Notes: a model not told the origin generated them from the letters alone. A stretch of 64,000 nt of DNA from Desulfocicer vacuolatum DSM 3385 (GCF_900176365.1 NZ_FWXY01000008.1:1-64000); one strand, 5' to 3'; positions 34,034-43,512 are shown, numbered from the stretch's first letter. A program made the numbers and translations.

Positions 34034-35947
34034 TTAAATTTCATCGGCCTGGGAGGCAATTTCTTCGGCAGTTGCCGCAAGGTTTCTTGTGGCCCGGGTC
34101 TGCTGATCCGACACTGCCGCGGCCTGCTGGCAGGCCGCTGAAATTTCTTCGGAAGCTGCGGAAATGAGGTCTATTCCCTGTTGCATCCCCTCTATACCGG
34201 TAAAGGACTCCCGGGACATGCTTTCAATTTCATTGGTGCCTGAAAGCACCGTTGCCATATCGCCTTCAATGGTGGCCAATCTGCGGGTGATATCTGCGGT
34301 ATTATCCAATTCCCGGCGCACCTTGGCCCCTGCCTCTTCTATGCTGCCGGACACGGTCAAAACCGTCTCTTTAATGGAACGGATTCGATTCCCGATTTCC
34401 GGAATCTGATCCGCTGTGACATCCACGATATTTCTAATATCATCGGACACTTCGGCAAATCCCGAACCGTGGGTCCCGGCCCGCACCGATTCCACCCGGC
34501 CGATGACAGCCAGGATGGTGATCTGGTCATTGATGCTGTAAAGACGGTCAATGATATTTTCAAGGGCAAAGATCTCCTCCTCCAGCACCCTCATTTTACC
34601 GGCAGACAGCAGATTTTTCTCCACCTGATCGCCAATGCCCCGGATGATGGCAGCGGTATCGGCATCAATTTTTTTCAATAATTTTTGAAGGTCTCCGGCC
34701 TTTTCCTGATTGGTCCGGGCCAGGGTGAGAATTCCCTGCCCGGCCTGTTCCACCGATTCAATGAGACGGGCATTTTCTCCGGCGGCATTGGCTTGCTGTA
34801 TGGATGCCTGGGCAATCTGATCAATGGAGGTGCCGATCATCTGGGCCGATGCCGTGACCTGCTGTATGGTGGCGCTGAGCTCTTCTGCACTGGTGGCCAG
34901 CTCTTCGCCCACCTGGATGGAAAAGGCCTCTCCCATGAGTTGATCTGCCTGGTCTTCAATATCTTCGGCATTTTTGGTGATGGTTTCCATGACCTTGAGT
35001 TGCTGGACCAGCACAGTGTTGGATTGCTGGGTGGCAGCCATGGCCTGGTCCGCCCCTGTGGCAATTTCACGGCTGTTGTCCATGACCTTCTGGACCTGAA
35101 CCGACTGGGTCTCACTGTAATTTTTCATGACAAACCCGTCTTGTTTCAGGGCTTCAACATCCTTTGAAACATCTTTTAACGTATTAATGATTTCATTGGC
35201 CCTGTCTGCATCCATGCGGGATTGGGCAAGGGTTTCATCCAGATCAGTTTTTACTTCCGTTGCAGCATCCCCCAGGCGTGCTGTGGCTGAAACGATTTCC
35301 CGGACATTTTTTTCAGAACGTTCAGCCATTTTGCGAATTTCATCAGCCACCACGGAAAATCCTTCTCCGTGCTCTCCGGCCCGGGAGGCCTCAATACCGG
35401 CATTCAAAGAAAAAAGATTGATCTGTTCCGCGGAACTGATGATATCAGAAGCTGCGTTTTCCACCTCCGCTGACTTTGTGGTAAGGGTTTGGATGACGGC
35501 ATCCATGTCCTTATTGCTCTCAAGGGAGGCATTAACCCCGTCCACCAGCCCGGAAATCTGATTCAAGGAAGTGGTGATCATATCCTGGATCAGGGTCATT
35601 TTTTCAGAAGACACCAAGGCGTTTTGGCCCACTTTTTTTGCCACATCACCCACCTGGGCTGCGGCGGCAACACTTTTATCTGTGCTATCTGCGGCATCCA
35701 TGGCCCTGGTGCTGATATCATTCATGGTCTGTTGCAGTTCCTGCACCGATGATGCAAGCTCCTGGGACATGGAGGTCATCTCTGAAATGGCCTGGGAGAG
35801 ATTTTCCACCACGACCTGTTTTTTTTCAGCAACCCTGGCAGCTCGTCTTTTCTCTGCCCTTGCCCGGGCTTCCTTGCGCTGGTCTGCAATTATTCCCTTC
35901 AGACCGGGCGTCTCCTTACCCGGCTGGGGGGGGAGTTTCTTTTCCAT
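34034..35947 (-). CDS. Cytoplasmic methyl-accepting chemotaxis protein with duplicated signalling tip
   Basis: 637 residues when started at [15 protein letters not shown], which has a strong ribosome site (AAGGAGAGAG); the in-frame codon 42 bases earlier is less likely. No membrane segment and no sensor domain: after a basic N-terminus the whole protein is coiled coil. The usual hairpin tip is present ([19 protein letters not shown], then [12 protein letters not shown]). A second, diverged tip-like segment occurs later ([19 protein letters not shown], then [10 protein letters not shown]). It is the first gene of the Che operon. Confidence 0.9.
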   Translation of the reverse strand: MEKKLPPQPGKETPGLKGIIADQRKEARARAEKRRAARVAEKKQVVVENLSQAISEMTSMSQELASSVQELQQTMNDISTRAMDAADSTDKSVAAAAQVGDVAKKVGQNALVSSEKMTLIQDMITTSLNQISGLVDGVNASLESNKDMDAVIQTLTTKSAEVENAASDIISSAEQINLFSLNAGIEASRAGEHGEGFSVVADEIRKMAERSEKNVREIVSATARLGDAATEVKTDLDETLAQSRMDADRANEIINTLKDVSKDVEALKQDGFVMKNYSETQSVQVQKVMDNSREIATGADQAMAATQQSNTVLVQQLKVMETITKNAEDIEDQADQLMGEAFSIQVGEELATSAEELSATIQQVTASAQMIGTSIDQIAQASIQQANAAGENARLIESVEQAGQGILTLARTNQEKAGDLQKLLKKIDADTAAIIRGIGDQVEKNLLSAGKMRVLEEEIFALENIIDRLYSINDQITILAVIGRVESVRAGTHGSGFAEVSDDIRNIVDVTADQIPEIGNRIRSIKETVLTVSGSIEEAGAKVRRELDNTADITRRLATIEGDMATVLSGTNEIESMSRESFTGIEGMQQGIDLISAASEEISAACQQAAAVSDQQTRATRNLAATAEEIASQADEI

Positions 35948-36375
35948 TGCTCTCTCCTTTTTTGATACTTTTACGTCAACACGCGTCAATCATAAGTTTT
36001 CCGGTCTGACGCCACATAATGTGTTTTTTGAAATTGGAAATATCCCATGTGGTATGGGAAATGAGAACTTCGGACTCATGAAGTTAATGGTTTGATATTT
36101 TTTATTTCTACTTTACATTTTCACGGGAGGAATACCCATTTTCAATGATTGTCTTTAAAAAAATGTAAAGTATTTCCGGTAGCAGCGATCCCAATATTTA
36201 AACAACCAATCCGGACACGCATACACGAGATTACAAATAAATAATTATTTCAAAAACTTGCTACAAATCGATATCTACAAAATTAATTAATACATTATAC
36301 ATATATTCAATATTACAGGCAAATTGATTTTCATATATTAACGAAGGCTTGTTTCTTTAAAAAGAAACAAGTTGC
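35948..36375. other. AT-rich divergent gap between MCP operon and trp promoter
   Basis: 428 bases, no gene. At 36038-36085 is a short repeat (CCCATGTGGTATGGGAAATG, then GAACTTCGGACTCATG) that recurs inverted at about 63527-63564. Inverted TTTACATTTT and AAAATGTAAAG arms flank 36110-36172. The promoters of the MCP operon (minus) must lie here but no clear -35/-10 pair was picked. Confidence 0.4.
36348..36371. promoter_or_regulatory. 24-bp palindrome just upstream of the trp promoter
   Basis: CTTGTTTCTTTA followed by AAAAGAAACAAG, pairing with one mismatch. It ends 4 bases before the TTGACA of the trp promoter. It could be an operator for the trp operon or the end of another transcript. No similarity to the enterobacterial TrpR operator is claimed. 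Confidence 0.4.
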
Positions 36376-36404
36376 TTGACATTTCTTTTCCCCGCCTGTA
36401 TTTA
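36376..36404 (+). promoter_or_regulatory. Probable trp operon promoter
   Basis: TTGACA at 36376-36381, a 17-base spacer, and TATTTA at 36399-36404 as a weak -10. The -35 is perfect and the spacing ideal. Transcription would start near 36411, about 48 bases before the leader peptide. Confidence 0.6.
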
Positions 36405-36458
36405 AATTAGTAAAGACAATAAGTAAACTTTAAAAATCAAAAGGAACACCTTAAAAAA

Positions 36459-36545
36459 ATGAACAACATGACCTATACAACAAAACAATTCCAATGGTGG
36501 CACTGGTGGTGTTCTCTTTTGTATTCCGGCATGCCACAATGGTAA
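36459..36545 (+). CDS. trpL: Tryptophan operon leader peptide
   Basis: 28 codons. The peptide carries QWWHWW in the middle and one more Trp as its last residue: five Trp in 28 residues. It is preceded by AAAGGA about 14 bases upstream. Such Trp-rich leaders sense charged tRNA-Trp: a stalled ribosome prevents formation of the terminator that follows. Too short to be found by ordinary gene finders. Confidence 0.85.
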   Translation: MNNMTYTTKQFQWWHWWCSLLYSGMPQW

Positions 36546-36566
36546 ATTTATTCCTGGACATTAAAC

Positions 36567-36605
36567 AAAGACCGTGGCTGCCTGTACTGCCCGGTCTTTT
36601 TTTTT
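36567..36605 (+). terminator. trp attenuator
   Basis: AAAGACCG (36567-36574) pairs with CGGTCTTT (36592-36599) and runs into an uninterrupted T tract to 36605. The loop contains GGCTGCC. It starts 22 bases after the leader peptide stop, the usual layout for transcription attenuation. The T tract runs directly into a family-1 repeat. Confidence 0.85.
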
Positions 36606-36695
36606 ATAACTGCCATGGGCAGGCAGTATTCTGGCCTCGGCCTGCCCACAACAAAGATTGAAATACCCCCTTGATCCACGGAGTGTTTCATATAA
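36605..36695 (-). repeat. Family-1 intergenic repeat (copy f)
   Basis: Minus orientation, from TATAACTGCC to TTTCATATAA, lying between the trp attenuator and trpE. It is transcribed as part of the trpE leader whenever attenuation is relieved. Confidence 0.88.
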
Positions 36696-36725
36696 AAAAA
36701 TTAAAAACATGAACTGGAAAATAAA

Positions 36726-38267
36726 ATGATACTCAATCGCTACCCCACCAGAGAAACCTATGATTCGCTGTGCCGCACTGGTAATGTCATACCGCTTTGC
36801 GCAGAACTGCTGGCAGATACGGAAACCCCGGTGTCCATTCTCCAAAAATTTTACAAAAAAGACCAACCGCTATTTTTGCTGGAAAGTGTGGAGGGCGGCG
36901 AACACTGGGCAAGATACAGCTTCATGGGAATCTCGGCAAAAAGCCAAATCGTTGTCCTGGAAAATGACATTGAAATCACATCTGAAGATCACCGGGAAAA
37001 AATTCCCCACCACGGCGATCCCCTGGCTGTATTAAAAAAGCTCACCGAAAAATATCAACCGGCAGACATCAAAGGGCTTCCCCGGTTCTGGAGTGGACTC
37101 ACCGGGTACATGACCTATGAAATGGTCTCTTTTTTTGAAAATATCCAAACCCATCTGCCCCAGGGATCTGCCTATGCCCATTTCATCATCCCGGATGCCA
37201 TGATCATTTTTGACAATATGAAGCACACATTGACATGCCTGAGCATCTGTTATACCGATGATAAGAATAAAGACACCTGCTATGATGAGGGCATTACAGG
37301 CCTGGAAAAGATGATCGCCACCATCCAGGGTCCCACCCCGGCGGCAGTGCCATCCGCTTCATCTTCGTCTTCACCCGTGCATGGGGCCATGCCGTCGCCT
37401 CCAGACCCATCTGCTTTTTCCCTGAAGTCAGCCACCGACCATGACACCTATGTAAAAGGGGTTGAAACCATCAAGGAACACATTGTTGAGGGGGATATCA
37501 TCCAGGCGGTGTATTCCCAGCCCTTTACCTCAACGGCCCCTGTGGACCCTGTGATGCTGTACAGGGCCCAGCGCTATATCAACCCGTCTCCCTACATGTT
37601 TTTCATGAATATGGGGGACACCGCCATTGCAGGCTCTTCTCCGGAAACCATGGTACGCCTGGAAAACCGCACCGCCACCCTGCGTCCCATTGCAGGCACC
37701 CGCCCCAGGGGCAAAACAGAGCAGGAGGACCGACGTCTTGCCGATGAACTGTTAAACGATGACAAAGAACGGGCTGAACATCTCATGCTGGTGGATCTTG
37801 GCCGCAATGATCTGGGCCGGGTGGGGGAAACCGGCACGGTGCAGGTGACGGACATGATGTTTGTGGAGCGTTACTCCCATGTCATGCACCTGGTATCCAA
37901 CATCACCTGTGAACTGGAAGGTAAAAAAGATGCCTGGGATCTCCTCCGGGCCACCTTTCCTGCAGGCACCCTGTCCGGTGCCCCGAAAATAAGGGCCATG
38001 GAGATCATCTCAGCGCTGGAACAGCGTCCCCGGGGCATTTATGGCGGCGCTGCGGGATACATCTCCTTTTCCGGCAACATGGACCTTGCCATCACCATTC
38101 GCACGGCAACCGTCCGGGAAGGAAAAATGACGGTGCAGGCCGGGGCCGGTATTGTGGCAGATTCTGATCCTGAAAAAGAGTATCAGGAATGTATCAATAA
38201 AGCCAAAAGCGTGGAGCGTGCCCTGGTGCTGGCCCTGGGCCGTGACAATGGAGGTGAATCATGCTGA
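36726..38267 (+). CDS. trpE: Anthranilate synthase component I TrpE
   Basis: 513 residues. Makes anthranilate from chorismate using ammonia supplied by TrpG. N-terminal regulatory part (about 1-200, with LLESVEGGEHWARYSF, the feedback Trp-binding segment) and C-terminal chorismate-binding domain: GSSPETMVRL, IAGTRPRGKT, DLGRNDLGRV, FPAGTLSGAPK, GGAAGYISFSGNMD, QAGAGIVADSDPEKEY. An unusual Ala/Ser/Pro linker lies at about 200-235. Overlaps trpG by 7 bases. Confidence 0.96.
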   Translation: MILNRYPTRETYDSLCRTGNVIPLCAELLADTETPVSILQKFYKKDQPLFLLESVEGGEHWARYSFMGISAKSQIVVLENDIEITSEDHREKIPHHGDPLAVLKKLTEKYQPADIKGLPRFWSGLTGYMTYEMVSFFENIQTHLPQGSAYAHFIIPDAMIIFDNMKHTLTCLSICYTDDKNKDTCYDEGITGLEKMIATIQGPTPAAVPSASSSSSPVHGAMPSPPDPSAFSLKSATDHDTYVKGVETIKEHIVEGDIIQAVYSQPFTSTAPVDPVMLYRAQRYINPSPYMFFMNMGDTAIAGSSPETMVRLENRTATLRPIAGTRPRGKTEQEDRRLADELLNDDKERAEHLMLVDLGRNDLGRVGETGTVQVTDMMFVERYSHVMHLVSNITCELEGKKDAWDLLRATFPAGTLSGAPKIRAMEIISALEQRPRGIYGGAAGYISFSGNMDLAITIRTATVREGKMTVQAGAGIVADSDPEKEYQECINKAKSVERALVLALGRDNGGESC

Positions 38268-38836
38268 TTGCCGTGATTGACAACTACGACTCATTTACCT
38301 TTAATCTGGTGCATTATATTCGACAATGCGGTGCCACAGTGCATGTGTTCAGAAACGACAAAGCCACCCTGGAAGATATCACAGCATTGAATCCCGATGC
38401 CGTTGTCATCTCCCCGGGACCCGGACGGCCCCAGGATGCGGGTATCTCCATGGCAGTTATCAAGGCCTTCACCGGGAAACTGCCCATATTGGGGGTGTGC
38501 CTTGGACACCAGGCCATTGCCGCCTGTTTTGGGGGGCGCATTGTCCATGCCAAACGCATCATGCACGGCAAAACCTCCATGGTCACCGGTGATGATAAAG
38601 GTATTTTCAAGGGGTTGAAAAAACCCTTTGCTGCCATGCGGTACCACTCTCTGGCCGTGGAAGAGGCTTCTTTGCCCCAATGTCTCAGGGTTACGGCCCG
38701 CACCAATGATGGGGAGATCATGGGACTTTGCCATGTTGAACACCCCACCTGCGGGGTGCAGTTTCATCCGGAATCCATCATGACTGTTGTGGGCAAACGT
38801 TTAATCAGAAATTTTGTAAAAGGAGTAGAAAAATGA
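38261..38836 (+). CDS. trpG: Anthranilate synthase component II TrpG (glutamine amidotransferase)
   Basis: 191 residues. Class I amidotransferase: IDNYDSFTFNLVHYI at the start, nucleophile Cys in ILGVCLGHQAI, catalytic His-Glu in GVQFHPES. Supplies ammonia to TrpE. Overlaps trpD by four bases (ATGA). No phosphoribosyltransferase fusion. Confidence 0.96.
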   Translation: MLIAVIDNYDSFTFNLVHYIRQCGATVHVFRNDKATLEDITALNPDAVVISPGPGRPQDAGISMAVIKAFTGKLPILGVCLGHQAIAACFGGRIVHAKRIMHGKTSMVTGDDKGIFKGLKKPFAAMRYHSLAVEEASLPQCLRVTARTNDGEIMGLCHVEHPTCGVQFHPESIMTVVGKRLIRNFVKGVEK

Positions 38837-39852
38837 CTTTCACCGACCATCTCAATACCATTATCCGGGGCGAAGATTTAAGCCATGAACAAATGACCGC
38901 CATGATGGGGGATATTTTTTCCGGAGACATTACCGGTGCCCAGATCGGTGCATTCATGGCTGCCCTTGCCACCAAGGGGGAAACCTTTGAAGAGCTGGCA
39001 GGAGCAGCCCGGGCCATGCGCCGCAAGGCCACCCGCATCCAGACCATGACCCAACGGGTGGTGGACACCTGCGGCACCGGAGGGGATGCCTCGGGGACCT
39101 TTAATGTTTCCACCACCACCGCCTTTGTGGTGGCAGGGTGCGGGGTGTGCGTGGCCAAACACGGCAACCGCAGTATCTCCAGCAAATGCGGCAGTGCCGA
39201 TGTGCTCGAAGCCCTGGGTGTAAACCTTGGCACCGACCCTGAAGTGGTGGAAGAGGCAGTGAACGACATTGGCATCGGGTTTCTCTTTGCCCCGAAGTTT
39301 CACAGCGCCATGCGCCATGCAGCCCAGGCAAGACAGGAAGTAGGCATTAAAAGCATCTTTAACATGCTGGGTCCTCTGACCAATCCGGCCGCCACCCGGC
39401 ATCAGCTTCTGGGGGTATTTTCCCCCCAGCTCACAGAGATGTTTGCCCAGGCCCTGAAATTATTGGGTGCCAAAAGAGCGCTGGTGGTGCACGGCCATGA
39501 CGGCATGGATGAAATCACCGTGTGTGCCCCCACCCGGGTATCGGAACTCAATGACGGCATGGTGCGCACCTATGACATTGATCCCCTGGATTTTTTTGAT
39601 GACTATGCCGATGCAGCAAAAATCAAGGGCGGAGATGTGGAGACCAATGCCGCCATCACCCTTTCCGTCCTTAAGGGAGAAAAGGGACCCAAACGCAATA
39701 TTGTGCTCATCAACTCGGCAGCGGCCCTGCTGGCAGCCAATGAGGTGGATAATTTAAAACAGGGAATTGAAAAGGCCCGGCAGGCCCTGGATTCAGGCAA
39801 GGCCCTGGAAAAACTGGAAGCCCTGGCGCAATTTACACAGGAGAACGCATAG
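38833..39852 (+). CDS. trpD: Anthranilate phosphoribosyltransferase TrpD
   Basis: 339 residues, normal length. PRPP-binding motif DTCGTGGDASGTFNVST, then KHGNRSISSKCGSADVLEALG and GPLTNPA. Transfers phosphoribose to anthranilate. Stop codon ends one base before the trpC start. Confidence 0.96.
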   Translation: MTFTDHLNTIIRGEDLSHEQMTAMMGDIFSGDITGAQIGAFMAALATKGETFEELAGAARAMRRKATRIQTMTQRVVDTCGTGGDASGTFNVSTTTAFVVAGCGVCVAKHGNRSISSKCGSADVLEALGVNLGTDPEVVEEAVNDIGIGFLFAPKFHSAMRHAAQARQEVGIKSIFNMLGPLTNPAATRHQLLGVFSPQLTEMFAQALKLLGAKRALVVHGHDGMDEITVCAPTRVSELNDGMVRTYDIDPLDFFDDYADAAKIKGGDVETNAAITLSVLKGEKGPKRNIVLINSAAALLAANEVDNLKQGIEKARQALDSGKALEKLEALAQFTQENA

Positions 39853-39853
39853 C

Positions 39854-41311
39854 ATGGCACCCAAGGGATTTTTAAAAACCGTCATTGCAGAAAAAAAGAA
39901 AGACATTGCCCGGGCCATGGGCCACTGTTCCTTGAATCGCCAGAGACGTGACGCCGAGGCAAGAAAGCCCGGGGCAAGCTTTTTGTCGGCCATGGAAAAA
40001 AGCGGTCCCGGCCGGGCCGGTATCATTGCTGAAATAAAAAAAGCCTCCCCTTCCAAAGGAGACATCCGGTTGGACCTGGACCCGGCCCGCTATGCCAAAA
40101 AATATACCCGGGCCGGGGCCTGTGCCATTTCCATCCTCACAGAAGAGCATTTTTTCAAGGGCAGTCTCCACGATCTTACGGCGGTGCGCAGGGTCACGGA
40201 TCTTCCCATATTGCGAAAAGATTTCACCATTTCCGAGTATCAGATATATGAGGCGGGGGCTGCCGGGGCCGATGCCGTTTTGCTCATAGTTTCCATTCTT
40301 TCCAGACAGCAGCTACAGGAATATGTGGCACTCACCCGGGAGATTGGCATGGAACCCCTTGTGGAGATTCATTCGGAGTGGGAGCTTGAAAATGCCCTTT
40401 ATGCCAATGCAAAAATCATCGGGATTAACAATCGAAATCTGGAAACCCTTAAAACAGACACCACCGTGGCGGCCCGGGTGGTGCCCTTTTTAACCAAGGA
40501 TCAAATTCCGGTGTCGGCAAGCGGTGTATCCGGCCCGGATGATATTCAAAAGGGAATGGATGCAGGACTTTTTAATTTTCTGGTGGGGGAAAGCATTGTC
40601 CGGGCCAATGACACGGAAAAATTTATACACGATTTGATTTCAACGGGGAACACCGGCACGTCCCAACGCCTTGAGACACCCCGAATCAAGGTGTGTGGAC
40701 TTACCCGGCCCCATGAGGCTGTGGCATGTGCAGACCTTGGGGCCCATGCCGTTGGTCTTGTATTTTATCCCAAGAGCCCCCGCCATGTCACCACGGCCCA
40801 GGCAGCAGAAATTTGCCGGGCACTGCCCGGGGATATTATCACCACCGGTGTATTTGTGGATGCCACCTTTGAGTTCATCATGGCAAAGGTAAAGGCCTGT
40901 AACCTCAAGGCCGTGCAACTCCACGGCAATGAGTCACCGGAAACGGTGCTTCAACTTAAAAGTCAGGGCTTAACGGTGTTCAAGGCGCTGTTTGCAGGAA
41001 AAGAGCCCCACATTGATAAGGCAAATCAATATAAAGCGGCATCGGCCATTCTGGTGGAATACGGCAAGGGTCCCCTTCCCGGGGGAAATGCTGAAACCTG
41101 GGACTGGGGCACTGCCAAACAGTCAGGCAATGGCCACAAACTGATCATTGCCGGGGGTATCACCCCGGAAAATGTCACCGGTGTCATTAGTGCCACATCC
41201 CCCTGGGCCGTGGATGTGAGCTCCGGGGTGGAAAGCGCACCGGGGTGCAAGGACCTTGATCGGGTGAAGGGATTGATACAGGCGGTGAAAACCAGCCCTT
41301 CCGGCAGATAG
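39854..41311 (+). CDS. trpC: Fused indole-3-glycerol-phosphate synthase and phosphoribosylanthranilate isomerase
   Basis: 485 residues from MAPKGFLKTVIAEKKKDI; an upstream in-frame codon inside trpD was rejected. TrpC part about 1-265 (IIAEIKKASPSKGDIR, ISILTEEHFFKGS, LPILRKDF, IIGINNRNLETLKTD). TrpF part about 275-480 (RIKVCGLTRPHEAVAC, AVGLVFYPKSPR, VQLHGNESPETV, IAGGITPENV, VDVSSGVESAPG). The TrpC-TrpF order is as in enterobacteria. Final gene of the operon here; trpB and trpA do not follow. Confidence 0.95.
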   Translation: MAPKGFLKTVIAEKKKDIARAMGHCSLNRQRRDAEARKPGASFLSAMEKSGPGRAGIIAEIKKASPSKGDIRLDLDPARYAKKYTRAGACAISILTEEHFFKGSLHDLTAVRRVTDLPILRKDFTISEYQIYEAGAAGADAVLLIVSILSRQQLQEYVALTREIGMEPLVEIHSEWELENALYANAKIIGINNRNLETLKTDTTVAARVVPFLTKDQIPVSASGVSGPDDIQKGMDAGLFNFLVGESIVRANDTEKFIHDLISTGNTGTSQRLETPRIKVCGLTRPHEAVACADLGAHAVGLVFYPKSPRHVTTAQAAEICRALPGDIITTGVFVDATFEFIMAKVKACNLKAVQLHGNESPETVLQLKSQGLTVFKALFAGKEPHIDKANQYKAASAILVEYGKGPLPGGNAETWDWGTAKQSGNGHKLIIAGGITPENVTGVISATSPWAVDVSSGVESAPGCKDLDRVKGLIQAVKTSPSGR

Positions 41312-41328
41312 GCGCGGTCCGGTTAATT

Positions 41329-42165
41329 TTATTTTACAATCAGTTTATCTCCGGGATAGATGGTGGGCTGTTTGGAAAAATGGTTCAGTTTATGGATATT
41401 GGCCACGGTGGTTCCATATTTTTTACTGATGCTGTAAAGGGTTTCCCCTTTTTTAACCACGTGATACACCCGCGAAGGCGTTGCTTTTTTGATAACTTTG
41501 GGGGCTGTTTTTTTAAAAGTCATTTTTTTCATGCCGGTTTTAACCGTGGGTGTTTGAGCAGTGGGGGTAACAGATGACACCGGGGCCTTGTCCGTTGCTT
41601 TTTGAACCATATTATCATACGAGGTCTGTGTCTTTGACACCTGTGCGCCGGAGATGCTTTTCCCCTTTTTAAGTTCCAGATTTTTCATGCGGTCCAGCAA
41701 CCCGGCCACTTGAAGGTCCAGTTTATCGATATTCTCCGTGGAGATGTTGAACTTGGTGGACATGGAGTTTTCCACCCGATCCAGTCGTCCCGTAAAAACA
41801 GCCAGATCTGTTCCCGAAGCTGCCGGGGGGCTCTGGATCGTGGAAAATTTTTGTGAAATTTCAGCCAGGGAAATTTCAAGCTTGTCCAGTCGTTTTTCCA
41901 GAAGTGAAATCTTTGTCATCCCATCCTCCACAGGGGGCGCTTCACTGTTTTCCAAAGGGCTGCCCGGGTCATCTGATGCAAACAAAAAAAACAGCCCAAC
42001 CACCAGAAAAACAATGACCACCCCCGCCACCACCACAATTTTCATACTGGTGTTCCCATTATTCTTTCGCCGGGAGTACCGTGCATTGGGAGGGCGGGGG
42101 GTATCATCCATACCGTGTTGGTCTATGCGAAACCGTTCATCAATGGAGGAATTTTCTTCGTTCAC
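41329..42165 (-). CDS. Membrane-anchored LysM-domain protein
   Basis: 278 residues. Cytoplasmic N-terminus (about 1-39), one membrane helix (VVVAGVVIVFLVVGLFFLFA, about 43-64), a coiled-coil region (about 80-170), a Lys/Thr-rich linker, and a single LysM domain at the C-terminus (RVYHVVKKGETLYSISKKYG, ending IYPGDKLIVK). LysM binds peptidoglycan, so the protein should tie the inner membrane to the cell wall. Convergent with trpCF, 17 bases apart. Confidence 0.88.
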   Translation of the reverse strand: MNEENSSIDERFRIDQHGMDDTPRPPNARYSRRKNNGNTSMKIVVVAGVVIVFLVVGLFFLFASDDPGSPLENSEAPPVEDGMTKISLLEKRLDKLEISLAEISQKFSTIQSPPAASGTDLAVFTGRLDRVENSMSTKFNISTENIDKLDLQVAGLLDRMKNLELKKGKSISGAQVSKTQTSYDNMVQKATDKAPVSSVTPTAQTPTVKTGMKKMTFKKTAPKVIKKATPSRVYHVVKKGETLYSISKKYGTTVANIHKLNHFSKQPTIYPGDKLIVK

Positions 42166-42518
42166 TTCAAATCTCCCGTATATTAGATTTTTGTTATGGA
42201 CAGCATAATGCCATTTGGCTCCGCGTCTACGACCCTATATTCGTTGTGTCTCCCAGGACATGTGGGGTATAAGAAAAATAGAGACATCCTTGAACATTAA
42301 GTGCATCTATACTTTTATTGCCAGCTCAGGCCAGACTTGTCAACTATGTAAAAACAAAATTTGATTTCTTGCAAAGACTACACTATTAAATTTCAAGCAG
42401 GTTTCATCAAGAAGTTTAAACGATTTCTCCATTCTCATAATTCAATGGCCCCATGCCGTTATCTCTTTTAAAGGGGGACATTTAAAAATCAATCAACACT
42501 GGTAAAAAATGAACTTGA
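42166..42518. other. Gap with family-2 repeat
   Basis: 353 bases. Besides the family-2 element at 42190-42268 nothing beyond short AT-rich direct and inverted repeats (for example TTTCAAGCAGG, AAGAAGTTTAAACG) is visible. No gene. Confidence 0.4.
42190..42268 (-). repeat. Family-2 repeat, head part only
   Basis: On the minus strand: CATGTCCTGGGAGACACAAC, GAATATAGGGTCGTAGACGC, GGAGCCAAATGGCATTATGC. The same head occurs at 51486 and 56477 (plus strand). The long-hairpin part that follows in those copies is absent here. Confidence 0.75.
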
Positions 42519-43442
42519 TTACTTTTTCATAAAAAAACGGGCGTCTTCCATTAAATCGGTGAATGCATCAAACGCCTGCCAGAAAAAAGACAAAATCGAT
42601 TCTGATTCATTAAGAATTTCATGCCGGGCCCCGGGAACGGAAAGAAAGATCCCATTGGACAGATTCCGGCATAATTTTTCCTGGGCCCGGCAGGAAACCA
42701 CCCGATCCTGGGCAGCAGATAAAAGCAGCACAGGGGCGCTTATCTGTTGGGCCACGCCTTTGACTTTCAAAGTGTCAATGGAATCAAAAGCCGCCTTGAG
42801 CCACCCCCAGGTGACCCCTCCCAGGACAAGGTCTCGATTTTTTTCAATGCAAAGATGTTCCTGCCAAAACCCCCGGGGATCATGGGTAAGGGGATTCCCG
42901 GAAAACTTAACAGCATCTCTATTATAGTCTGTGTTTCCCGGGACATAACACGTTTCCATGCCCCAGCGCACCATCTGTCTTGCCAGAATCCCGGCCAGGG
43001 GGCGCGGAATGGGGGCCGTGACGATATCCACCATGGGGGATACCAGTACGGCCTTTTTTATCTGTGTTCCCCGGCATGCCAGAAATCTCAGAGCAATGTG
43101 TCCCCCCATGGAATGGGCCAGGACAGTTACAGGAAGCCCCAGGGGAGCCACCACTGTGGTGTAAAAAAAAAACAGATCATCCAGGTAGCATTGAAAGGAC
43201 TTGATATGGCCTTTATCTCTATTTTCAAGCTCCCTGACAGACAGTCCCTGCCCCCGCCAGTCCAGACTGATCACATGAAAATTTCTTTCAACAAGCTTTT
43301 CCACCACTGCTTGATATTTTTCCATGAATTCCGATCGTCCATTTAATAATAAAATACATCCTTTGGGATTGCCATGGGCTATCTTTGCCACGCCATAACG
43401 CATTAACTGACCATCCCCTGCCCTGAAATAATTAAATTCCAT
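42519..43442 (-). CDS. Alpha/beta hydrolase, monoacylglycerol-lipase-like
   Basis: 307 residues. Fold motifs: ISLDWRGQGLS, nucleophile elbow LAHSMGGHIALR (Ser), acid in LLSAAQDRVVS (Asp), and His in VPGARHEILNE. Similar to lysophospholipase L2/monoglyceride lipase. No signal peptide, so cytoplasmic or peripheral. Divergent from the 94-residue gene to its right. Confidence 0.9.
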   Translation of the reverse strand: MEFNYFRAGDGQLMRYGVAKIAHGNPKGCILLLNGRSEFMEKYQAVVEKLVERNFHVISLDWRGQGLSVRELENRDKGHIKSFQCYLDDLFFFYTTVVAPLGLPVTVLAHSMGGHIALRFLACRGTQIKKAVLVSPMVDIVTAPIPRPLAGILARQMVRWGMETCYVPGNTDYNRDAVKFSGNPLTHDPRGFWQEHLCIEKNRDLVLGGVTWGWLKAAFDSIDTLKVKGVAQQISAPVLLLSAAQDRVVSCRAQEKLCRNLSNGIFLSVPGARHEILNESESILSFFWQAFDAFTDLMEDARFFMKK

Positions 43443-43512
43443 TTCTATGTCACCCCTTTTTTATGCTATATACGATCAAAAACCATTTTAAAAAAACAGG
43501 AATTAGCCCCCA

